The notes below the pieces were generated by a model, which did not search any database, was not told the origin of the DNA, and saw nothing but the letters and a program-made list of their open reading frames with translations. DNA of 12,978 bases from DAIOHQ01 sp036744635 (GTDB lineage: Bacteria > Planctomycetota > Phycisphaerae > Tepidisphaerales > Tepidisphaeraceae), in the NCBI GenBank assembly GCA_036744635.1, contig DAIOHQ010000130.1, forward strand, positions 1-12,978, written 5' to 3'. A program made the translations under genes and the position numbers. Within the stretch, counting starts at the first letter, position 1; each line of letters opens with the position of its first letter. Of this stretch, positions 5,695 to 12,108 are shown in pieces.

Positions 5695-5805
5695 ATCTCC
5701 AGCATCATCCATCTTCGGCCAGCCAAACAAAAAGGGGGTTTCCAATGCCGCTGCCGACATCCCGAGTTTCCCGAAGCCGCCTCATCCCGCCCCCTCCGCG
5801 CTTTA

Positions 5806-5833
5806 ATTCAGCATTCATCATTCAGCACTCATC
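5806..5833. repeat. 14-bp direct repeat, two copies
   Basis: ATTCAGCATTCATC (5806-5819) is followed at once by ATTCAGCACTCATC (5820-5833) and a partial third unit ATTCATCC. It is simple-sequence DNA in a gene-free stretch. Confidence 0.8.
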
Positions 5834-5925
5834 ATTCATCCTTCCAATGTCCCGGTTCCGAGCAAACTTCCTATCTTCCCACCTCGACACAAGTGACCAA
5901 GGACAAATGACTAATGACAACCCCA

Positions 5926-5955
5926 TGTCCCAAAATGTCCCCAAATGTCCCACAT
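5926..5955. repeat. Three 10-bp direct repeats starting TGTCCC
   Basis: TGTCCCAAAA, TGTCCCCAAA and TGTCCCACAT follow one another with a strict 10-bp period, close to one DNA helical turn, 78 bp beyond the stop of the minus-strand nuclease-like gene. This is slippage-type repeat DNA or a small binding-site cluster. Confidence 0.65.
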
Positions 5956-6032
5956 TTCAAACTCGCATTCTTCTCCCATCCAAAATCCCGATCGCCGGCC
6001 AAACCGGGCAAACATACCGGCCAAGCGTATTG

Positions 6033-6677
6033 CTAGCGCTGCACGGTCGGCCACAGCGCCGCCGTGCACAGGCGGTGGCCGATGCGCTCCCAGATGCCTA
6101 CCCGCCGCACCTGCCGAAAGCCGGCCAGCACTTCCTTCTGCGCCAGCACATCTTCAAAAATCTCCAAATCCTTCTCCAGGATGGCCGCATCTTCGTTGAA
6201 AACGATCAGCACCAATCCGGCATCGCGGATGAGCGGATCGGATTCCATCTTGCGCAGGTCCTCGATCACGCCGTTGCGCCACTGCGCCCCATAGCCGCCG
6301 TGGCGCGCACCTCCTTCGCGGAACTGATAGGCCACCTTCATCTCCAGCCACAGGGCATCGGCGGCCTCGCACAAATCCGGCGGGTCGAACAAGGTCGCCG
6401 GCCGGGAATCCAGCCGCAGCGGCCGGCCTTTTTTCGTCAACACCAGATCGCAGCGCCGCCGGTGCGACAACTTCTTTCCAAAGGTGGATGGATAATGCAC
6501 CTCGTGCGCCACCTGATAGTGCTCCGCCAACCCGGCCGCCAGCAGCGCGTGCAGCGTCAACTCATCCTTGGCATCCAGCCCATACACCGCCTGCTCGAGG
6601 CGAATCTCGGCCTCCGCCCGCGCCAACACCGCCTCGAAATGGTCCGCCAACGTGCTGAAATCCCACCGCAACGACAT
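6033..6677 (-). CDS. PD-(D/E)XK nuclease-like protein, 214 aa
   Basis: Probable member of the PD-(D/E)XK phosphodiesterase superfamily. The core is RRRCDLVL (73-80), giving the acidic D77, then ALWLEMKVAYQF (108-119), giving E112-x-K114, with E59 (HEVHYPS) or E27 as the preceding helix glutamate. This D...ExK spacing is typical of restriction-enzyme-like folds. A C-terminal alpha/beta segment (DAGLVLIVFNED, 152-163) completes the fold. There is no signal peptide or transmembrane helix. Whether it cuts DNA is unknown; many such proteins in this superfamily are housekeeping or have uncharacterised roles. No clear Shine-Dalgarno precedes the ATG at 6677. It is a single gene, divergent from the small membrane-protein gene, with no methyltransferase or helicase partner beside it. 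Confidence 0.78.
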   Translation of the reverse strand: MSLRWDFSTLADHFEAVLARAEAEIRLEQAVYGLDAKDELTLHALLAAGLAEHYQVAHEVHYPSTFGKKLSHRRRCDLVLTKKGRPLRLDSRPATLFDPPDLCEAADALWLEMKVAYQFREGGARHGGYGAQWRNGVIEDLRKMESDPLIRDAGLVLIVFNEDAAILEKDLEIFEDVLAQKEVLAGFRQVRRVGIWERIGHRLCTAALWPTVQR

Positions 6678-6784
6678 GGGCGCGAAGATACCGTAGCGCT
6701 GCGAAAATGCCGAGTGCTCGCGTCAACATGGGCAGCTTTCCGCAAGCGAACGCGGCACGGGGTTTGCACCTACCAACAGAGTCC

Positions 6785-6802
6785 GCTTCGTGAGAACGAA
6801 GC
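6785..6802 (+). promoter_or_regulatory. Perfect GAGA-tetraloop hairpin in the leader of the DUF1328-like gene
   Basis: GCTTCGT (6785-6791) and ACGAAGC (6796-6802) form seven perfect pairs closed by a GAGA loop of GNRA type. It lies 68 nt upstream of the start codon at 6871 with no T-tract, so it is an RNA-structure or operator candidate rather than a terminator. No convincing -35/-10 pair was found around it. Confidence 0.4.
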
Positions 6803-6870
6803 ATTGCCCGGTAAAATGGTTGCAGTCGTGGTGGCTGCGAGCCGGGTGCTCTAGACCTAAGGAGAACATC

Positions 6871-7059
6871 ATGCCTGGCCTCGTATCACTTGCGATCATT
6901 TTCTTCATCATTGCTCTGGTGGCGTACGTCATCGGCGCCCGCGGCTTGGCCGGCATGAGTGCCGGAATCGGGCGGACGCTGCTGTTTGTCTTCCTGGTCC
7001 TGGCTGTGCTGTTTGCGATCATCGGATTCGCCAACGGGAACATCTGGGTCTGGCAGTAA
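6871..7059 (+). CDS. Small DUF1328-like (YtjA-type) membrane protein, 62 aa
   Basis: This 62-aa protein has two hydrophobic helices (about residues 3-24 and 36-55) separated by a glycine-rich turn GARGLAGMSAGIGR. That is the layout of the DUF1328/YtjA family of small inner-membrane proteins, which usually have about 55 residues. The family is widespread and its function is unknown; members are often reported as stress-associated. The ATG at 6871 is chosen over an in-frame ATG at 6790 because AAGGAG lies 6 nt upstream and the family begins at this point. A strong hairpin (7086-7126) follows the gene, so it is probably monocistronic. Confidence 0.88.
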   Translation: MPGLVSLAIIFFIIALVAYVIGARGLAGMSAGIGRTLLFVFLVLAVLFAIIGFANGNIWVWQ

Positions 7060-7085
7060 ACCAGTTGGAGTCCATGATTTGTGGC

Positions 7086-7126
7086 GCCGACCGTAGCGCG
7101 TTCTCCTTGCACGCGTTGCGGTCGGC
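7086..7126 (+). terminator. Long GC-rich hairpin after the DUF1328-like gene
   Basis: GCCGACCG (7086-7093) pairs perfectly with CGGTCGGC (7119-7126). After a 2-nt internal loop, GCGCGT pairs with ACGCGT (one G-T wobble) around a 9-nt loop. It starts 27 nt after the stop codon. No T-run follows, so it is either a factor-assisted terminator or a 3'-end stabilising structure. Confidence 0.5.
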
Positions 7127-7245
7127 CGCTATGGCAAGTCGCGCCTGTTCGTCCGCCGGCACTTCTTTTTGGCTCGACGGACAGAAAGTCATCGCTCTGC
7201 TGTCGCACTAGCCAACTGGCGCCGCGATGGTGATACTCCTGCCCG

Positions 7246-9384
7246 ATGGCAAAACAGCGCGGCAGGCACACCAAGCCAAAAGTACAAATCGTACCCACCG
7301 CGCCTGCGCCGTCACATCGCAGTGCGGCGGCGATTCTGTGGGAGCATCGCCAGATGATTCTGGGGGCGGCGTTTTTGTTTCTGATCGTGGCGCTGGCATA
7401 TTTCCCGGCCTTTTCGGCCGGATATGTGTGGGATGATCCGGATCACATCACCAATAACCCGTTGCTGCCGCGGCCTGACGGACTGTTTTACATCTGGTTT
7501 CGGCCGAGCAGCCTGCCGCAATATTATCCGCTGGTACACACCGCGTTCTGGGTTGAATATCGCCTGTGGGGCTTGAACCCGATCGGCTATCACACCGACA
7601 ACATCCTGCTGCACGCCTGCTCGGCGCTGCTGCTGTGGCGGCTTGGGCGCCGGCTGGGGGTTCCCGGGGCGCTGTGGGTGGCGGCCATCTTCGCGGTGCA
7701 TCCAGCGCAGGTGGAATCGGTGGCGTGGGTGTCGGAGCGGAAGAACATTCTGTCCACGCTCTTCTACCTCTGCGCCTTCTGGATGTACCTGAATTTCGAT
7801 GAGTCGCTGGCGCCTGATTCGCCGGAGCATCCGCGGCGCTGGCGGATATACGTGCTGGCGCTGGTGCTGTTTGCCGGCGCCCTGTTCAGCAAGACGGTGA
7901 CCGCGTCGCTGCCGGTGGCGATCCTGCTGGTCTGGTGGTGGAAGGGGCGAAAAATTGTCGGCCGCGACCTGCTGTTGTTGGCGCCGTTTTTTCTGTTGGG
8001 AATCGTGCTGGGTGCTTTCACGGCGGTGCTGGAGCGCTCGCACGTCGGGGCGGTGGGCAAGGAGTTTGATTTTTCTTTCTTCGAGCGCGTGCAACTGGCC
8101 GGGAGCGCGCTGTGGTTCTATGCGTGGAAGCTGGTGTGGCCGGCGAATCTGACCTTTGTGTATCCTAAGCAGAACTGGCATATCGGCGCGGGGGATGCTC
8201 TTGGATATTTGTTCCCGATCGCGGCGGTGGGCGTGGTTGTCGGGTTGTGGGCGCTGCGCCGGCGGATTGGCCGGGGACCGCTGGCGGCGGTGCTGTTTTT
8301 TATCATCTCGTTGTTTCCGGCGCTGGGGTTTTTCAACATCTATCCGATGCGCTACGCGTTTGCGGCCGACCACTATCAGTACCTGGCCTGCATCGGTCTG
8401 ATCGCGCTGGCGGTGGGCATTTTGGCGCATCTCATGCCGAAGCTGGCCGACAACGCCTTTCCGCTGCGGCTGGGGGCGGGACATGCGGTGATGGGGGCGC
8501 TGCTGGTCGTGCTGATCTACCTGAGCGCGCACCACGCCGGCGCGTTTGAGAGTTCCGAGGCGCTGTGGCGCGACACTTTGACCAAAAATACGACGTCGTG
8601 GATGGTGCCGACCAATTTAGCGCACACATACTTCATTGACGGGCGGGCGTATGAGGAGGCCGGGCGCGGCGATGTGGCCAATCAGTATTACGAGCAGGCG
8701 ATGTTGAACTATCAGCGTGCATTGCAGCTTGCCCCCGGCCTGCCGGAGACGCATTTCAACCTGGGCGAGCTGCTGGCGCAGCGCGGCCAGCCGGATGCGG
8801 CGCTGCAGGAGTTTCGGGCGGCGGTGGAGAAGAATTCGAAATTTCCCCTGGCCTACGAGAGCATGGGCCTGACCTTTATGCGGCGGCAGGAGTGGGATCG
8901 GGCCATCGAAAACTTCGGCCGGGCGCTGGAGTTCAACCCGGCGCTGTGGAAGTCGCGGATGAACCTGGGCGTGGCGTTGATCCGCACCGGTAAGCTGCAT
9001 GAGGCGGCCGAGCAGTTTCAGATGGTCACTACGCAAGTGCCGGATCTGGTGGATGCGCATTACCGGCTGGGAGATTGTCTGGCGCAACTCGGAGACCTGG
9101 CCGGGGCGATCGGGGAATATCGCACGGTGGTGGATTTGAAGCCGGACTATGCCGAGGCCTACCTGGCGCTGGCCAAGGTGCTCTACGCCAGCGGCAACGA
9201 GGCCGAGGCCCTGCGCTCTCTGGCCGAGGTGAACCGGCTCAAGCCGGAGCTGACCCGCCGGGCGGAGAAGATTCTGGCCACGCAGCCGGCGACGAGCGCG
9301 CCGGCGGCGACGACCGCGCCTGCGGGGAGCACGCCGGCGGTGAGCACGCCTGCGGGGAGCACGCCCGCGGCGACGCGGCCGTGA
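7246..9384 (+). CDS. TMTC-like GT-C membrane glycosyltransferase with TPR domain, 712 aa
   Basis: Multi-spanning protein of the TMTC (DUF1736) class, related to GT-C fold O-mannosyltransferases that use lipid-linked sugars. After a 36-residue basic N-terminus comes a first membrane helix (about 38-58), then the luminal/periplasmic acidic motif VWDDPDHI (61-68) expected at the GT-C active site. HPAQVESVAWVSERKN (152-167) and NIYPMRYAFAADHYQYLACI (364-383) are family signatures. About ten hydrophobic segments extend to residue 427. TPR repeats occupy about 453-668, including ETHFNLGELLAQRGQPDAAL. The tail (680-712) is almost only Ala, Thr, Pro, Ser and Gly. The substrate is unknown; protein O-glycosylation or envelope glycan assembly is plausible. 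The start at 7246 has no clear Shine-Dalgarno; a -10-like GATACT sits 8 nt upstream, so translation could be leaderless. Confidence 0.9.
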   Translation: MAKQRGRHTKPKVQIVPTAPAPSHRSAAAILWEHRQMILGAAFLFLIVALAYFPAFSAGYVWDDPDHITNNPLLPRPDGLFYIWFRPSSLPQYYPLVHTAFWVEYRLWGLNPIGYHTDNILLHACSALLLWRLGRRLGVPGALWVAAIFAVHPAQVESVAWVSERKNILSTLFYLCAFWMYLNFDESLAPDSPEHPRRWRIYVLALVLFAGALFSKTVTASLPVAILLVWWWKGRKIVGRDLLLLAPFFLLGIVLGAFTAVLERSHVGAVGKEFDFSFFERVQLAGSALWFYAWKLVWPANLTFVYPKQNWHIGAGDALGYLFPIAAVGVVVGLWALRRRIGRGPLAAVLFFIISLFPALGFFNIYPMRYAFAADHYQYLACIGLIALAVGILAHLMPKLADNAFPLRLGAGHAVMGALLVVLIYLSAHHAGAFESSEALWRDTLTKNTTSWMVPTNLAHTYFIDGRAYEEAGRGDVANQYYEQAMLNYQRALQLAPGLPETHFNLGELLAQRGQPDAALQEFRAAVEKNSKFPLAYESMGLTFMRRQEWDRAIENFGRALEFNPALWKSRMNLGVALIRTGKLHEAAEQFQMVTTQVPDLVDAHYRLGDCLAQLGDLAGAIGEYRTVVDLKPDYAEAYLALAKVLYASGNEAEALRSLAEVNRLKPELTRRAEKILATQPATSAPAATTAPAGSTPAVSTPAGSTPAATRP
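9283..9384 (+). repeat. Internal repeat coding the Thr/Pro/Ala tail of the TMTC-like protein
   Basis: The last 100 bp of the gene consist of degenerate GC-rich units, for example two exact copies of GCCTGCGGGGAGCACGCC near 9318 and 9350, separated by a diverged copy. They encode short ST-P-A/AGSTPA motifs (residues 684-710). This looks like slippage-expanded DNA within a coding region and may vary in length between strains. Confidence 0.75.
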
Positions 9385-9402
9385 GCGGAGGGGTGTGGGA
9401 GC

Positions 9403-9434
9403 GAGGGGGTGACAAGGTGAGGGGGTGACAGGGT
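9403..9434. repeat. 16-bp tandem repeat, two copies
   Basis: GAGGGGGTGACAAGGT (9403-9418) is followed directly by GAGGGGGTGACAGGGT (9419-9434), just after the end of the TMTC-like gene. The rest of the 218-bp gap to the next gene has a second short direct repeat, CTTTGATTGTC, at 9518-9528 and 9533-9543. Confidence 0.8.
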
Positions 9435-9602
9435 GAACGAGGAATTGAACCGGCGGCGTGGGCGGGCGTCGAGAAGGCGTGTCCCTGATCGAAATCTCCA
9501 GCCTCGACGTGCGTCAGCTTTGATTGTCGCACCTTTGATTGTCCCAATGCCGATCAGCGCGAACGTGTCGGCCCGTCGCGGCTGAAACCTTGGCCGGTTA
9601 GC

Positions 9603-10403
9603 ATGTCGTGCATGAAGAATTGCCGACAGCTTGCCTACTGGTCGCTTGTGGTGTGGCTTGGCGCCGTGCACGCGGGGTGTGCGCGTTGCCAATCCAGAAT
9701 CGTGAATCGGGAAGTTCCGGCCGCTTACCCGGTCCTCACCAGCCACGGACTCGCGGCATTTAGCGTGTATATCGACGCGTCCGGTAAAGCGTCTGTCCAC
9801 ATCTCTGAAATTTCGTTCCGCGGTGCTGACGCTGGCTTGAAAAAGCTGTCGGCGGCATTCGCAGATGGCCATGAAACCACGCTAGATTTGACATCCGCCA
9901 CACCGATGAGAGCGGGTGGACCACGTGGAAATCGTGGTCCTTGGCTCGCATCTGAAATATGGGCTCGAGGGAATATTGCGCTTTGCCACCGGGGATCGCG
10001 GCTGGATTCAATCGTCTGCGAACACGAGGGGCAGACAGAAACTATCCCTCTGCTCTGGAAAGCGGAACAGTACGGAGCGGCTTTTCCCGCGGCCGAAATG
10101 CCCGGATTCGGGTTGGGGGGAATTGTTCAACAGAAAGACGGCACTTCGTTTGGTTGGATTTGTTGTCCCGACGATGCCACGGATCGAGATCCATCCTATG
10201 CGGTGACGATCGCCCTTACAGACGGAAGCAGCATCGATGTGGACCAGCGTGCGTTTGCCGCGAGAAAGGAGGCCGGCGCGGTACTCCTCAAATGGCGGTG
10301 GGCCTCACCTCATAAGGACGCCGAACTTGCCAAGGTGGTTGTACGCACGCGTGACGGCAAAGTGATTTGGATAGGCGTCATCGTCTCTTGGGCGGTCGGG
10401 TGA
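9603..10403 (+). CDS. Probable exported lipoprotein of unknown function, about 266 aa
   Basis: The N-terminus has a short basic region, a hydrophobic stretch (LAYWSLVVWLGAV, 10-22) and HAGC with C26. This is a near-lipobox in which the usual Leu at -3 is replaced by His, so lipoprotein processing is likely but not certain. The mature part is beta-rich, with FSVYIDASGKASVHISEISF (53-72) and AVTIALTDGSSIDVDQRAF near 200-218. No known domain is recognised. Translation could start at M1 (9603) or at M4 (9612), the latter giving the more typical MK signal-peptide start; neither has a clear Shine-Dalgarno. Third-position bias is weaker than in the TMTC-like gene upstream. The arginine/glycine-rich stretch around residues 103-118 could reflect a local sequence error, but the frame stays open on both sides. 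Confidence 0.68.
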   Translation: MSCMKNCRQLAYWSLVVWLGAVHAGCARCQSRIVNREVPAAYPVLTSHGLAAFSVYIDASGKASVHISEISFRGADAGLKKLSAAFADGHETTLDLTSATPMRAGGPRGNRGPWLASEIWARGNIALCHRGSRLDSIVCEHEGQTETIPLLWKAEQYGAAFPAAEMPGFGLGGIVQQKDGTSFGWICCPDDATDRDPSYAVTIALTDGSSIDVDQRAFAARKEAGAVLLKWRWASPHKDAELAKVVVRTRDGKVIWIGVIVSWAVG

Positions 10404-10470
10404 ATTGGGAGCCGGGGGGCCGACAAGGTCAAGCGTCATTTGACTGAAGAATCGCTCCGTCGCCGGAATT

Positions 10471-10532
10471 GATACGGGGGGATTGATACGGGGACGCACC
10501 TAGTATTTCCATACTAGGTGCGTCCCCGTATC
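10471..10532. repeat. REP-type palindrome with perfect 22-bp arms and a duplicated edge
   Basis: The left arm 10485-10506 (GATACGGGGACGCACCTAGT plus AT) and right arm 10511-10532 are perfect reverse complements around the loop TTCC. A 14-bp step (ATTGATACGGGGGG) duplicates the outer arm start at 10471-10480. The same outer arm, GATACGGGGACG, recurs at 5567. This type of GGGGACG/CGTCCCC hairpin fits REP sequences mobilised by RAYT (TnpA-REP, Y1 transposase-like) proteins, but no such gene is in the window. It lies between two converging genes and could also end transcription, though no T-tract is present. Confidence 0.9.
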
Positions 10533-10588
10533 CCCTTCCCTTCTCCTCGCGCTTCCTTTCATCCAATTGCACATCGCGGATTGATGTT

Positions 10589-11002
10589 TTAAGGGAATGC
10601 TTCGGTTGAAAAACACCAGAACCATGCACACGCAAGAACGGCAGAAAAGCTGTAGAGAAGTAACAGCGTCCATGTCCACCTTGGATTCCATCTTGCTTTG
10701 TGGACTTTGATTGGTGTGATAACAGCCAGAACTCCCTGCACGATTAGTGCGAAATCCCACTGTGCGTCGCCCGACCACCGTTGATAGTACGCTTCTCGTG
10801 GCAAGTAACTCAGGAGTTGCGTCCCTTCGATCTTCTGAAAATGAGTTAACTCAATTCTTGCCCATATACCGAGAATAATCAAGCTCCCAAGGCTTAGTCC
10901 AATTGCACAACCCAACCAGGGGCGCGATGCTTTCACCCAGTTCGTGGGATGCTGCGCCGCATAGTCGAGCAAATGCAGATTCTCGGCTGGTTCAGTTGGC
11001 AT
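10589..11002 (-). CDS. Small integral membrane protein of unknown function, 137 aa
   Basis: Three hydrophobic segments are visible at about 29-48 (WLGCAIGLSLGSLIILGIW), 82-99 (WDFALIVQGVLAVITPIK) and 109-131 (tryptophan- and leucine-rich). A 60-80 loop holds LPREAYYQRWSGDAQW. The cytosolic N-terminus with HLLDYAAQHP before the first helix recalls small membrane proteins I have seen in planctomycete genomes, but no named family is recognised. Only a weak AGG precedes the ATG at 11002. It stands alone, converging on the lipoprotein gene, with the palindromic repeat between them. Confidence 0.7.
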   Translation of the reverse strand: MPTEPAENLHLLDYAAQHPTNWVKASRPWLGCAIGLSLGSLIILGIWARIELTHFQKIEGTQLLSYLPREAYYQRWSGDAQWDFALIVQGVLAVITPIKVHKARWNPRWTWTLLLLYSFSAVLACAWFWCFSTEAFP

Positions 11003-11119
11003 TGCCTGTTCTTCGTTTGGTCGAGAAGGTCGAAGGTCTCAGGTGCCGTTCGTGTACTCGTGAACCCTGAATCCCGTGCCCTCCTTTCCCCCTTGTGTCC
11101 TGCCGGAAGAAGTCGAATT

Positions 11120-11884
11120 TCAGTCATCCTCCGTCTCTACCGGCTTGGGCTTGGCCTTGGGGGGATCGGGGGTTTTTGTGGAGTCGAGCTTGAGGGTCTG
11201 CTGCGGTTTGTCCTTGGCAGGGGGGGGGAGGCGCAGGCCGCCTAGCTGGGGGAGGTATTGGAATTTTTCGGTTTCATCCTTGAAGGCCTTGAGGTTGGCG
11301 AAGCGTTCGCGGCGGAGGATTTTGCCGGTCTGGCGGGGGCGTTCCCAGCCGCCGTGGCGGTATTGGAAATACCACAGCTCGATCCGCCAGACGATGTTGC
11401 CGTTGGCGTTGTAGAAGTCACTGTCGCGGATGAGCTGCACCAGCACGGTGGCGCGCTGGTGGGTGCCATTGATGATCAGCAAATCCTTCTTGTTCTCGAA
11501 GGCGGTGGGGATGGTGATGATGTCGCGGATGGCGCTGAGGTCCTCGGCGGTCAGCGGGCCAGGGGGGGTGGCGTCTTTTTCCGGCGCGTCGTCGGGGTTG
11601 TACCAGGACATGTCGACGCCCTGGAGCACTTTGCCGTCGGCCAGGGTGATGGCGATGTCGTAGGGAGTGTCGGGGAGAAGCTGGGGAAAGAGGATGGAGT
11701 GGTCGGAGACTTTGCCGGTGATTTGAAGCTTGCTGTCGGGGTTCACAGCGACGGCGGATTTGGCGTCGATTTTTTCGGGAAGCTGGATGGTGAGATCGAC
11801 CCCGGCTGCGCCGGCGGCGCTGGCCGCGGCACAAAACAGCAGGAGAAAGATCGCCGATGGCATCAAGGATAGTCTGTTGGTCAT
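11120..11884 (-). CDS. Exported protein of unknown function, 254 aa
   Basis: A clear signal peptide (MTNRLSLMPSAIFLLLFCAA, then ASA-AGA) predicts export, with cleavage around residues 23-27. The mature protein starts with a beta-rich part (29-90, VDLTIQLPEKIDAKSAVAVN onward) resembling a small Ig-like or carbohydrate-handling fold only in general character. The central part has RATVLVQLIRDSDFYNANG and IVWRIELWYFQYRHGGWE (about 144-181), aromatic-rich and probably the functional core. The tail (217-254) is Lys/Pro/Thr-rich and likely disordered. AAGGGA lies 6 nt before the ATG at 11884. No family is recognised. It is a single gene. Confidence 0.82.
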   Translation of the reverse strand: MTNRLSLMPSAIFLLLFCAAASAAGAAGVDLTIQLPEKIDAKSAVAVNPDSKLQITGKVSDHSILFPQLLPDTPYDIAITLADGKVLQGVDMSWYNPDDAPEKDATPPGPLTAEDLSAIRDIITIPTAFENKKDLLIINGTHQRATVLVQLIRDSDFYNANGNIVWRIELWYFQYRHGGWERPRQTGKILRRERFANLKAFKDETEKFQYLPQLGGLRLPPPAKDKPQQTLKLDSTKTPDPPKAKPKPVETEDD

Positions 11885-11933
11885 GAGGTTCCCTTATGTC
11901 CGTGCGTGATTCGGCGCCCTCCAAACAGCACGC

Positions 11934-12011
11934 TGTCATTCTGAAGTACTCTGAAGAATCTGGATGGATCACCATTCGCGGCCAGATCCTTCGGAGTACC
12001 TCAGGATGACA
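11934..12011. repeat. Inverted repeat with 30-bp arms
   Basis: The arm 11934-11963 (TGTCATTCTGAAGTACTCTG onward) and the reverse complement of 11982-12011 agree at 26 of 30 positions, with an 18-nt loop. All four mismatches are transitions. The TGTCATCCTGAGG / CGAAGGATCT type of sequence is one I recall as a dispersed intergenic element in several GC-rich bacterial genomes, so it is probably a MITE-like repeat. It lies between divergent genes, upstream of the hydrolase promoter. Confidence 0.85.
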
Positions 12012-12073
12012 GTTGGCAGGGAATCATGCACGGCTATTTTGGGAAAGTATACCTTGTCGGTGGATTTCAGCAT

Positions 12074-12101
12074 TTGGAAATTCTCCCGCCGGCGCTACAC
12101 T
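12074..12101 (+). promoter_or_regulatory. Candidate leaderless promoter of the hydrolase gene
   Basis: TTGGAA (12074-12079), 16-nt spacer, TACACT (12096-12101), then only 7 nt to the ATG at 12109. A transcript starting at the usual distance from the -10 would begin at or next to the start codon, so the mRNA would be leaderless. This agrees with the lack of a Shine-Dalgarno. Confidence 0.5.
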
Positions 12102-12108
12102 GGGTGGG

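Larger units (their letters stand above)
5594..6032. other. 439-bp gene-free region with promoter-like and short tandem repeats
   Basis: No gene is supported. A plus-strand promoter-like sequence occurs at 5666-5694, and a GGGGG Shine-Dalgarno-like run precedes an ATG at 5745. The frame that starts there becomes low-complexity and then runs antisense through the nuclease-like gene, so it is not believed. A 14-bp tandem (ATTCAGCATTCATC, then ATTCAGCACTCATC) lies at 5806-5833. Three 10-bp units beginning TGTCCC lie at 5926-5955. Confidence 0.65.

Noticed and set aside
5745..6854. 369-codon plus-strand frame after the orphan promoter
   Set aside because: After about 80 codons of repeat-derived sequence it runs antisense through the PD-(D/E)XK gene, with His/Gln/Arg-rich shadow composition.
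7312..8535. 407-codon minus-strand frame rich in Arg/Gln/His
   Set aside because: It is the antisense shadow of the TMTC-like membrane protein, which has clear domain motifs on the plus strand.
9916..10206. Possible frameshift in the lipoprotein gene, since the +1 frame (MDHVEIVVLGSHLKYGLEG) looks partly natural
   Set aside because: The main frame remains open, with plausible sequence on both sides and a coherent C-terminus. A double frameshift would be needed. Not claimed, though reads could be checked.
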